Source of the DNA: Fratercula arctica
Lineage: Eukaryota; Chordata; Aves; Charadriiformes; Alcidae
NCBI GenBank assembly: GCA_947846985.1
Contig: CANTUZ010000002.1
Coordinates: forward strand, 13,437,587-13,501,586
DNA: 64,000 nucleotides
Reading direction: 5' to 3'
The translations under genes were made by a program, and so were the position numbers. A model generated the notes under the pieces. It saw nothing but the letters and a program-made list of their open reading frames with translations, searched no databases and was not told the DNA's origin. Positions within the stretch are counted from its first letter, which is position 1; each line of letters starts with the position of its first letter. This document shows, piece by piece, positions 1-10,485 of the stretch.

Positions 1-530
1 CAGCATCTGGTCGCACACTGAGGACAACGTGTTCTCAGGCTTTGGCTTCTTCAAAGGTCTACTTGGAAAAATCCCATGGGATAACGCCCTGGAGGGAAGA
101 GAGGCCCAAGAAAGCTGGTTAATATTCACCTACTCCAAGCTCAAGAGCAGTCCAACCCAATGAATATGAAGTCAGGCAAAAACACCAGAAGGCCAATGAA
201 GAAAGACCTCCTAGCCAAGCTCAGACGCAAAAAGAAAGCATACAGAGGGTGGAAGCAAGGATGGGTAACCCGGGAGAAACGCAGAAACATTGTCTGAGCC
301 CTGATGGGATGCATGCACACGAGCTGATGGAGCTGGCAGATGACATTGCAAGGCTACTATTGATAATCTTTGATCGATCATGGTAACTGGAATAAGTGCC
401 TGAAGACTTGAGGAAAGCAAATGTCGCTCTTATCTTCAAGAAGGACAAGAAGGAGGACCCAGGGAACTAGAGGCTGGTCAGCCTCTGCTCAGTCCCTGGG
501 AATCATCATTCTGGGAAGATTAAAAGAATG
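1..530 (+). mobile_element. CR1 LINE ORF2 fragment (EN-RT linker and start of RT), internally deleted
   Basis: Plus-strand translation shows the CR1 ORF2 linker between endonuclease and reverse transcriptase: GFFKGLLGKIPWDNALEG followed by EAQESWLIF near 35-130, and a Lys/Arg-rich stretch near 215-280. At about 300 the frame jumps to RT-domain sequence (HELMELADDIARLL, then VPEDLRKANVALIFKK and KKEDPGN, near 315-470). In CR1 these two parts are separated by roughly a hundred codons, so an internal deletion is inferred. Stop codons and frame changes show that it is dead. The element runs off the left edge of the window. There is no 3' UTR, so the usual CR1 3' end is missing. The family assignment rests on remembered CR1 ORF2 motifs, not on a search. 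Confidence 0.85.
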
Positions 531-644
531 GGTTAGATGATGCTGGTTTGCATCCATCCCTGGCTCCAAGGACTCACACATTTATTAGGACTGGAAAGGA
601 AGAATTGATTTGGACTAGGATAATCAGTAATAGCCTTGGCTTTA

Positions 645-1500
645 GTGACTTTGAAGTAGTGGAATTCAAAATCCTGAGGACGGTGGGGATGGAGCATGGT
701 TCAGTCCAACACCTGGACTTCAGATAAGCAACCCAAACTTATTCAGAAACTGGTGTGTGAGAGGCAGCTCTGAAAGGCAAAGTAGCTCAGGAAAGCTGAC
801 AAATCTTTAAGGACAGCATCCTGTAAGCACAGGAAAATACTCAGGAAAACAAATAAGACCTATCAAGAGACCAGCTTGCCTAAGCAGGAAAATCATGCCA
901 GAGCTCCAACGCAAAGAGGCAACACACAGGAGGAGGACACAGGGACAGGTTGTAAAGGAGGAATAAAGATATATTTCCTGGGCACATAGGAATGGTGTTA
1001 TGAAGGCCAAAGCTGAAATTCAGTTAAGATTTGCAAGAACATTACAGGCAACAAGAAGAATCTCCACTGTCAGTAAAAACCTGAAAAAAGAAAATGTTGG
1101 TCCAGCGCTGGGACAGTGGCAGCAGATACAGATAAGGCTAAGGTATTCAGTATCTTTTTTGTCTTAGCCTTTACTAATGAGGTCTCCCAGGCCTCTGTGT
1201 TTAGAGGAGCAATGGATGAGGATGGAGTCTACCAGCAGAGGATGAGGATGAAGCCAGAGATTGCTTGGAGAACTTGACCCACACAAGTCCACAGGACTCA
1301 ACAGGCTGCATCTGAGGGTGTGAGTAAACTTGCAAATGTCCATGCAAGGCTGCTCTCTATCACTTTTGAAAGGACTTGGAGATTGAGGAAGACAAATGTT
1401 GCATCCATCTTCAAAAAAATCCAAAAGCGCAATCTAGGGAACTACAGGTTGGTCAGCCTCCCTTAGGTCCCTGGGAAAATCATGGAGCACAGTCTCCAGA
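645..1500 (+). mobile_element. Second CR1 LINE ORF2 fragment, EN C-terminus to start of RT
   Basis: Near 655-720 the frame reads VVEFKILRTVG and then HLDFR, the end of the CR1 endonuclease. Basic linker sequence follows near 780-1060, including KAKAEIQLRFAR. The pre-RT segment near 1150-1240 contains FVLAFTNEVSQASVF. The start of RT near 1378-1480 reads RKTNVASIFKK, LGNYRLVSLP and VPGKIMEHSL. Several frameshifts and stops interrupt it. It covers much the same part of ORF2 as the fragment at 1-530 but is not an exact copy, so the two probably come from different insertions or CR1 lineages. It has no 3' UTR or terminal octamer. Confidence 0.85.
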
Positions 1501-4500
1501 TTCTCCACTCTTCTGTCCCTTCAGCCTTTGTCTTCCTCCTCTGGTTATTATTCAAGCTGAAAATTTTCCTGAACTTGTTTAGTCACAATTTTCTTAAAAA
1601 AACCACCTCACCTGATTAAAAAAGTGAGGTCTTTAAAAGTTATTCCATTCATTTCTACATATTAGGCATCTGTCTGGGGTGCTAGCCATCCAGGATGAAA
1701 CTGCTGAGCTTTATTCTCTGCCCAGAGGAGAGACAATAGCTGCAGATCAAAAGACAGGGAAAAAAACGATGCTCATCTAATGCCATCTCCCAAGGTAAGA
1801 TTCCTTGGTGCCAGCAGGGACTGAGTATTAACAAATGGAGAGAGGGGTGGACAGTAGGACAGAATATCACCTCTCCTGGTGTTTCTTAAGAAGGACACGT
1901 TTTCCTGGTGTCTTTCTTCAATTTTAAAAATACTTTTAACCAACAGTTAATCACTTCATTCAACAAGCAGTATGAAACTAAGGTGCAAAACACGATGGTG
2001 GCACACAGGCAAGTGTAATGCTCTTTGCAGGTGAGCCTCCAGCTCGGTCTGCACTGAGTCTGCAGGCTGACTGCCCTCCTGCTGAATGACATCTTCTATT
2101 CAAATGTGGGCTGAGCTACTTGTGACAGGTTTTCATAGCCGTGTGGCAGTGCTCATGGCGACTCACTCCCTAACAGGACTCACATACAGCCTTTATTGCA
2201 TCTCAGGTTTAAATCCAAGTTTTCTACCATGCTTCTTTTGCTCTTTTTTAATTGGGAAAGTAGAGTGTAAATCCAGCGTGCTACCTTAAAGTGAGCAAAA
2301 CTAGAGAAACCATAAAAAGGCTTCAAAAACAAAAGGAATTATTTTTAGAAGACTGCAGAATGGTTTATAAGAACTGCATAGAGCTTCTCTTAGTAAATGT
2401 CGTAATAAAGGTTCATTGATTAAAAGAAATTGGCTCTATTGCTCATAATAGCATCTCATTGATTGAAAAGCATTGCCTGTAATGGTTTCGTCCAAAGCAG
2501 CATCTGTTATGTATTAACCTTTCAGCCTTCAGAAACATGGGATATGAATTTCTTGCTCAAACTACTGGTCAGATGACCCATCCATGACATTTAATATATT
2601 GCAGCTCTGCACATAGATTCAGGATTTCATAAAAACAGGGAGAAACACGTTATAAAAAAGGCACATTTTTCATGATGCATAGTACAACTGAGTCCTTTAT
2701 GTTAAAACAACAAAATCAACTCAGCTCAAAGTGTAAACTCTGTTTTATTAAAGCTACTAAACACATTTTAAATTAACCATCCAGGTTTAAATGTTAAACA
2801 TCAATGTAATGATTGAACTTGAATGAAAGAAAATCTGTCACGACTAGTTTGTTGTGAAATATCATACAAGGACAAGACAGCTTTGATTTTCATCTTTGTA
2901 CTCGTTAAAATTATATAGTTACCTATTAAACTTACATTAGCCATAGTGTGTGTACATGGCTATAGGAATACAGTTCATATATGATCTTCTCTACTGTACT
3001 TTCTTTTCTTAATATTTAAAAAAAAAAACTTCAAAAAGTGCTACAGCTTATTATTAATATCAGAGTTTATGAGAAAATGTCTCTCTTAAAAACATAAGGA
3101 TAGTGTTACTATAGAGATTTGACTGTTTTCAATCAATTCTAAAATATGTTTTATGTTAGTTTTTCATTCTGTATAGAAGTTATTTGCACATCTTAGATTG
3201 AGATCTAAACTAGCTTTACTAGAAATGAAATACTGTGTTAGAGGGAAGCTGTTATTATTAAAAGTCAATTTATTTTCTTATCTAATGAGACATGGTTCAA
3301 AACAATTCACTGCCTGTCCTGCTGAACAATTGTGGTATAAACAATAATTTAACCCTTAAAGATATTTGTATTAATGACTATACAGTCCAAAAATTATACG
3401 AGACTATGTAGCATACTAATTATTGAAATAGTTTATTAAAAATTAAGTCTTAAGAGGTTTGTCAGGGGTTCCAATTCAGGAGTTAAGTGGAGTCTTACAT
3501 TATTAAAGGCACACAATATACAAACAAATGTAGGTTTTAAGTGGTTCACAGATCAGCAGTGTTTGAATCATGCAATGGGGATATAAGTGGTTCAGGAATA
3601 AGAGGGAACACAAACATCGTGCTGTTAATATGTTTTGTGCCTGTATAACGGCTAATACTGAACAGTATGGACAAGAAGGGAAGGCAGGAAAAGCAAAGAA
3701 AAATATAGGACAGCTAAAACCAGTGGTGCACAGGAAATCTGAGAATATGAGAAAAAAAGGACTAGAGATGCTAAACAAGAAGATAGGAGCAATAAAAGTA
3801 GGGAAGGACTAATGTATCCTCAAGGAGGGTCAGTCAGCGCAACTTCTTTTCAAGCAGATTATCTAAGTGCAGCATAGCATAGGAACGACTAATATCCAGC
3901 GGAGTATCCAAGACTCTAGCTTGGAGCAGCAGGGTGTTGAGCTCTTTTAAAATCCTAAAGTATAAGGTCCAGATAGGCAAAAGTATTTATATTCTTAAAG
4001 TGAGATTTAGGCTGCTAAATCTAATAGTACTAACCTGACCCCGGTGCTCAACTATAACCTAATAATAATTTAGTCATCTAAACTCATTAGTGCCCACTTT
4101 ACACACGAAAACTTTGTGAGTGCTCAGGATCATTCTCTGTACCTAAACTTTTCTCTTGAAATGTCTGAAAAATCTGATCATAATCTTAGTAAGGACACAG
4201 AAATTAGACATTTCTCTTACAAAGTCATCTAAGGATTCAGTCCAGGAGTTGAGCTCAGAGCCAGTTATCACAAATCTGAAGATTCAAGTTCCTTAACAAA
4301 AGCAGTTGCAGTGTTTCTATCTTTTAAAAGACAGCAAAGAAAGAACAGACTTGGAGAAACTGCTGTTGCTTCCCATATTTTGTAATTGCCCAGCAAGGAC
4401 CAACTTATTCTATATCTCCCTCTGCTTTTTAGGTTCAGGTCCACATATCTCACCTGTGAGAAGAATATTACTAAAGCCAGCAGCCTATTGCATAGCCTGG

Positions 4501-5473
4501 ATATAGATCTAACATGCACATGACTCTGTTTTTCCTGTCATACCAGATTTTGTCCCACTATGCATAATATATTTCAAGGTATCTTGGGCCATAAGAGCAC
4601 CAGAGGTGTTTGTTTCTCTGCATGCTACTTGTTAGGGTGCTCACCTGTGGAGGTCAAGACTGTGTGGAGTTAGTTTGCTCCAAGTATAATGTAGTCATAT
4701 TTCACAATGACAGTTTCATTTAAAATGAAGAAACAGTTTTTAGAACACAGAATAGAATTGAAGCTTCCTCCTTTCCCTCATAACCTGTTGTCTTCAGAGA
4801 TGTGTTTCCACTAATGTTTTCTTCTGGAGATCATGAGTATTTGAGGATGGCAAGTAGAAGAGGGAGGGAGAGGTGATATGGTCTGGCTAACATAACGCCC
4901 AAAACTCCATGTGTAATCACTGCTGAGAGGAGGGTGTATGGAAAGTCTGCAAGGAATAATCCAGCTCACCCAATTTACATTTTTAGTCACTACATAGGGA
5001 AATCACATGCACCCACAGAGGAACTCCTAGGAAATAGTAGGTGTCACTTTCCCAGCCACCACACCTTTCATACAAGTAGTTTCATTCCCTTAGGAAGTAA
5101 GAAGCAGTGATTTAAGGTTTATGCAGCCTACAGAAATAAAATCCTTATCCAAGAAGTCATGTGGCTAGAGTTTCCATACCTCCTCTTAAAACAGATTCAC
5201 TGTGTAGCCAGAAGGTAACCGGACTGGAAAAGCCTAATTTTTGCCTAGACCTTGATGTATTCAGGTAGAAAAAGGGTTAGACCTTAGAGATCTGGCTCTT
5301 GTACTCATACTGATTTTTTTTTTAACGACAAATTTAGAGATGTTCTAATGTAGAAAAATTGTATATGTGCCAGAAGATGGAATCTAGAACCACATTTATG
5401 ACATTTCTAGTGCCATAACCACTAATCCAGAAGCAAAGTATATTGTATATTCCATGATATCTGAATTTAGATA
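1501..5473. other. AT-rich DNA without a recognised gene
   Basis: No repeat family or gene is recognised. Open frames are below 95 codons. A splice-bounded open segment lies at 1726-1794 and is listed separately. Short A tracts (near 3018) and AT-rich stretches are the only compositional features. The frame at 3570-3812 (80 codons, Lys-rich) overlaps an opposite-strand frame and has no recognisable domain. Confidence 0.6.
1726..1794 (+). other. Possible exon (weak): 69 bp between splice-like sites
   Basis: A pyrimidine-rich stretch ending CTGCCCAG precedes 1726, and AAG|GTAAGA follows at 1795. The 69-bp segment is open in one frame with no phase change (23 codons, containing RDNSCRSKDREKND) and closed in the other two. 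I recognise no protein in it. Pseudo-exons of this quality are common in vertebrate DNA, so this is only a candidate. Confidence 0.12.
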
Positions 5474-6110
5474 GAGAATCATAGAATCACTTAGGTTGGA
5501 AGGGACCTTTCAGATCATCGAATCCAACCATCAATCTAACTCTTGACAAAACCCATCACTAAACCATATCTCTAAGCACCACGTGTACCCATCTTTTAAA
5601 TACCGCCAGGGATGGTGCCTCAACTGCTTCCCTCGGCAGCCTGTTCCAATGCTTGACAACCCTTTCAGTGTAAACATTTTTCCTAATATCCAGTCTAAAC
5701 CATATTTATGGATAGTAAGCTATAATCATAGTCATGCCTGTCCAGTTACTCTCTATCAAGACAAGGGATGAAAAAAACATTCACCATGGTCTAATGGTGA
5801 GGATATTTTTTCATGTATAAGAGACTCCTGCCTCATCTCTGAGAAGCTCTGCTGACAGCACTTGCCAATATACTGGTGACTTTGACTTACCAAACCTCGA
5901 AAAACTTGACGGATAAGGATTATGCATCCATGCATCCACATGTGATCACTGACCCTTGTTTTGCCACTGTCATTACTGAGAAGAAACTAGATCCACCATC
6001 TTTCTAATTTCCATTCAAGTATCTGTAGAGTGTAATTAGACGCAATTTCCATTGGCAAACATAAGTCCCTCAGCCTCTTATACTGGTCTGCCAAATATAC
6101 CCAGCTCCTC
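5474..6110 (-). mobile_element. CR1 LINE 3' end (ORF2 C-terminus plus 3' UTR), minus strand
   Basis: The reverse complement ends with the CR1 3' terminus (CCAACCTAAGTGATTCTATG followed by a second degenerate octamer) at about 5474-5500. Before it lies a 3' UTR of about 80 bp and an intact C-terminal reading frame, stop codon at 5559-5561, containing [18 protein letters not shown] (about 5559-5703). Recognisable ORF2 sequence resumes near 5995-6110 (minus strand), where the segment encoding the usual LRELG and YKYLKGG region is badly decayed. The stretch in between is longer than expected, suggesting a small insertion or heavy divergence. The 5' end is truncated, as is typical of CR1. Confidence 0.88.
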
Positions 6111-7532
6111 ACAATACCCTCTTCCTTGAAAAGACAAGATCAGACTCTAGGAATACAGTAAACAATTTCTCCCTAGAAAAGAGTCCACAGCTGTGATCAA
6201 TATTTGCTGTCAGGGGATAGACCTTAGAGACTCAGAGATTTATGGGTTATGAGAGCTTGTCCCTGGTTTATCAGAGCTCCTTGTAACAGTAGTCAGCTTT
6301 ATTACACTTCATACTAGATATCAGCATGGAAATTCTTATATTTCAGCATGCATTCAGAACATCCTGTTTTCTACCGTCGGCTAATTGCTCTCAGTCACTT
6401 AACAAGTTTACTTTATTACTTGTACTATTAAATAGCCCAGAGAGATCACTATTCAGCATGAAAAATACTGTTCTAGCAAGAGAACTGTCATCCAGATCGA
6501 CTTCACATTATAAAATTAGGACTGTGAAGCACCTGTTTAAATATTACAACCACTTTGTACACCTTAAGACAAATCTGTAACAAACCTTAAGAAGTCTTGG
6601 GGAATCAGTTAGTACTAAATTGTCTATAAACCAAATCTCTGAGTCTGGGATGATTAGGTCAGTGCTGGTTCTAGAGGACTGGCAAAGACGACGCCTACAG
6701 TTTCTGAATGACCAGCACAGAGAAGTGAAGGAGAGAAATAACTACAGCACAGGGTGCAGCTACGCAGAAAGCAAGTCCAGGACTTGGTACGTTTGCATCA
6801 TGTGGTTAAAGGAGTTAGGAAATTAATGAAGTGCATAGAATCCCATGGGAATGTAAAACGAATTCTACCAAATTTGCAGGTTGCTTTGGGAAGAAACTTC
6901 TCTGCATTGTGGTTTGTTTCCAGCAACGCAGTCCCCAGGCTTCAAGTTAGGAAAGAACATTAAAGACAAATATTTAGATGGCATAATTTTCTTGATTAGT
7001 GTAAGCCCTGAATTTTGAGTCACAAGAACAGTATTTTATTACAAACTGTTAGGACTATGTGAACAAATCAGGTGGTGCTGATATGCACATTTACTACATG
7101 AACTTCAGGGGGAAAAATGGAAACTTTGAATTTTTTTTTTCCTGTAAGCTGGAAAAAAAATAAAATCACATGCTGAATATAAAACTTGAACATTGCAAGG
7201 AAATGTCACAGCTGTGGATTCACAAGGTGGGTGGCACTTGTTTGTGTAAGACTCTGATGAGTAGCTGAATCAGTCACCAGAGAACTTTCTCAAGGTCCAA
7301 GCAACATCACAAGCTTTAATTTATTGCATTGTTACCATTACGTTCATTCCACCTTTCAGTGCTCTTGCTATGTATACTCCTTTGTTATGGTTATTGCTAA
7401 TGAAAAGGCATCACACAGAAAACGTCAGTACAACCTTTCAAAAATTGCTCTTTAAAAAAAAAATCCTCTTCTTCAGGAGAGGAAGAAAAAGGAAGGGAAT
7501 ACCTTTCCCACATGGGAAATATTCATAAATTT
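6111..7532. other. Unassigned non-coding DNA
   Basis: No gene or known repeat is recognised. The part around 6640-6960 is somewhat more complex and less AT-rich than its surroundings and has two overlapping plus frames of under 70 codons, without a domain or convincing splice sites. Short T and A tracts occur near 7130 and 7154. Confidence 0.5.
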
Positions 7533-8044
7533 TGAAAGTGGAAGGACAATGAAGATCATCTTGTGACCTCCAGCATAATGTGGCCCACAGAACTACAAGC
7601 AATAAGTTCTGCACTGATCCTGTTACTTCTGCTTTAACTGCAGGTCATCATTAAAAAGAAAAGAAGTCAAATTGAAAACTTCAACTGATGGATTATATAC
7701 AACATCCCAAGGTAAATTGTTCACATGATTAAATTATTTCATTGTTATATATTTTCACCTCATTTCTAGGCTGAATGTGACATATAGCAGCTTTCAACTT
7801 CTGGGTCCTTTCATGTTTTTTTCCTGCTAGATTAAAAATTAATCTACTACCTAAAATATGTTCCCTGTGTGGAATAGGACCAAGACAGCTCTTAATCTCT
7901 TGGATAAATTAAAGAGATGCAGAGTTTCTTTATTTTACAGCAGTCTTTCCAGACCTTGAGCATTCTTGTAGGTCATTTCCTGAATGCATTCCAATTTGTC
8001 AACATCATTTTTGAAGTGTGGATCTCGGAACAGAGTATTGTATT
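7533..8044 (-). mobile_element. Ancient CR1-like LINE 3' region, minus strand
   Basis: The segment can be followed as a continuous, strongly diverged match to a CR1 3' region that I know from crocodilian and turtle genomes as well as birds. Anchor points on the plus strand are GGAAGGACAATGAAGATCAT near 7541, ATAATGTGGCCCACAGAACT near 7576, CTAGGCTGAATGTGACATAT near 7768 and CCAATTTGTCAACATCATTT near 7990. They are collinear and correctly spaced for one element of about 510 bp in minus orientation. No open frame survives. The divergence is clearly greater than in the avian CR1 copies at 5474 and 61288, implying an older insertion. Assignment is from memory of the family. Confidence 0.75.
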
Positions 8045-8645
8045 ACACTGACAGCTTCATGACTGCACCATAATGGGCTATTGGGAGACATTCAGACACT
8101 ATGGCTGTGGATATGAGATACACACTTTTTTAAAAACTAAAAGAATTATTAAATTCATGCTGAGAACTAGATCAATGGTTAAGTTGTGTCTAGGTTGAAA
8201 TAGTTGGGAGGCTTAACGAAGACTTGGGTTTGACGCTGTTGCTTTAAAATGTGGAATATAAATATCACCTGAAAAAAACTCCATTGGAATCATTAGCTAA
8301 GTGCTTTTTAATGTTTTCCTGACAGAGTTTACCAAAGAAAGAAGACTTTGGACAAAAGTGCAGTAAATAATCTGGCCCTTGTTTCTCAGCATGGGGTGGA
8401 AACAACGAATGATAGAAACAGACTTTCTGAATAAATTAATATCTGGAAGGAAAATACAACCAGAAATAGTTTTGTTCGTATGTATATGTCTATGTCAAAG
8501 GAGAAAAGGGTCAGACACTTAACATATATTTGTTTACCAAGAGGAAACTTTCTTTTTCTTTTTTTTCTTCCCCTTTTAATAAAAGCTTACAGACATTTTT
8601 AGCTCACATGCAGTAATAAATCCTCTAAGTAGCCTGAATGGCCCT

Positions 8646-8682
8646 ATTTTTTTTAATTTTTTCTCTTTTTTTTTTTTTTTTT
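8646..8682. repeat. T-rich homopolymer tract
   Basis: T-rich run ending in 17 consecutive T at 8666-8682, without an adjoining element that would make it a retrotransposon tail. Confidence 0.9.
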
Positions 8683-10437
8683 CTGGCTTGTTTTTGGCAA
8701 CTGTGTGTAGTATTTTTAACATCCATAGATCTTCTCAAATTAAGAACTGCTTTTATACTACCTGCACGTTACATCTGTGGATCTGTGGAACTAATCTTCT
8801 ATTCATTTTCCATCATACTTACTTAACCTTTTTATTCAGTCTTTGCAGTTTAGGGGGAAAAAAAAGGTTGTAGAAAATAGAGAATTAAACACAGTGGGAA
8901 TAATTTCACTTATCTCTGACAATACCCAGATTGCAGCTGTTGTAGATAATCATGTATGCATTTTTATATCAGCTAACACTGGCTAAACAAACTCTAAACT
9001 TGGAAAGTTTCTTCTGAACTTTTTTTGAGTGCTAAAACTAATACAATGTTATATCTTCATAGGGGGCTTTACTATTCTCTTTCATAATCATTAACATTAG
9101 ATTTAAGCACCAATGCAGAAAGCGGGCTTCAGAAATGTGAAGAAAATAAAAGTTTTGATTTTCATGCTAAAATCCTCTAGCTGCATCTAACCCAGTGTGT
9201 CCTCTCCTCTAAGTGTGTGTGTGGGGAGGGGGCAGTGGCAGGTGGGCACTAGTGGCACATTTTGTCTCTCTTCTTGTTTGGCAATGACACAATTCTTTTC
9301 TCTGGCCGCTTTAAGCTTATCAGAAAGAAAATATTTAACATTGTTTGGAACAATAACCTCATTTTTCTTCTTTACAATTAATGCCACCATAGCATTCAGA
9401 ACTTAAGTGGAACCAGCTTTCCTGGTGGTCTTAATTTGAAGATTACATCAGATATCAAGACATATTGGTCTACGAATCAGACATTAACTAAATAATAATA
9501 CATGATACGGGGAATGTCAAACTGAAACTATGTTATATGTTCCTCCAGCCTTATTATAGCACTGCTGCTTCCGAGGAAGTCAGTGAGAATACTTTTAGTG
9601 AACGAATTTATGAGTGAATGAATAAATTCCAGATGTAGAATATCAAATGCAGGTTTTGTTTTTCCTGTTGTTAATTGTAAAACTCTCATTAAGTTCAAAG
9701 CTTCTCTCACCTTGCTCTGCAAAAGTATCTCAAGCTGGTCCTAGATTTATAGTGTGCATATAATACAAAAATACAATAAAAACATATCATAAATGACACT
9801 ATCAGTTACTTAATTTTGTTTCATATTTCTCTGTATCCTGACACCATATGTTACTTTAAACAGACTGAAATCAGGTGAATTAAGGTGACAAACAGAAGAG
9901 GACTTTGGGACCTCCAGAACTGTCAAACAGGAAAAAAATTGCTTTATTCTGATTTCATTTCAAGAAAATAACATTATTATTTGGCCCTGAAGTATTGCGG
10001 CCATAAACTGATAAAATTATCCAGAAAGGCCTTAGAGACATTTGAATATTCCCAGTTTGAACAGCAATATGTTGAGGAATAAATTTACATTTTTAGTAGC
10101 TTAGTTCCACTTTACATAACCCCTAAAGGGCAATGTTGTTCAATATACTTTGTTGAAGCAAAATACGGCTGTTTAGTGTGTTTATTTAACTAGCTAATGC
10201 CCATTTGCTTATCTGCCACTTAAAGACACTAATGCTGCATTGAGCTTTGTGTCACTTGTTTATTATTACCTACAGGGAAAGGAAAGAAATTCTACAGCTT
10301 GTTCAAAACCCTTTGCTGGAATGGTAAATTATCTGATCTTCTGCTGAGACCAGGCCCTTGCCATGTCTATACTGCAGCAAACGCTTTCACGTGCCATCAA
10401 AGCCTCCTTCACAATCAGTGGCATAACATGCGCCTTT

Positions 10438-10485
10438 CACAAATAGTGTTCACAGAGTGATCACAAAGGCTATTCACAGAGTAAT
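10438..10485. repeat. 24-bp imperfect tandem duplication with flanking 10-bp direct repeats
   Basis: Two head-to-tail 24-bp units (10438-10461 and 10462-10485) share the pattern CACAAA-N-TTCACAGAGTRAT with about five mismatches. The 10-mer AACATGCGCC occurs just before (10425-10434) and just after (10493-10502) the pair, in direct orientation. Confidence 0.8.

Noticed and set aside
3466..3490. CAGGGGTTCC resembling the end of a hAT/Charlie DNA transposon
   Set aside because: Only ten bases match; no partner inverted repeat or 8-bp duplication was found.
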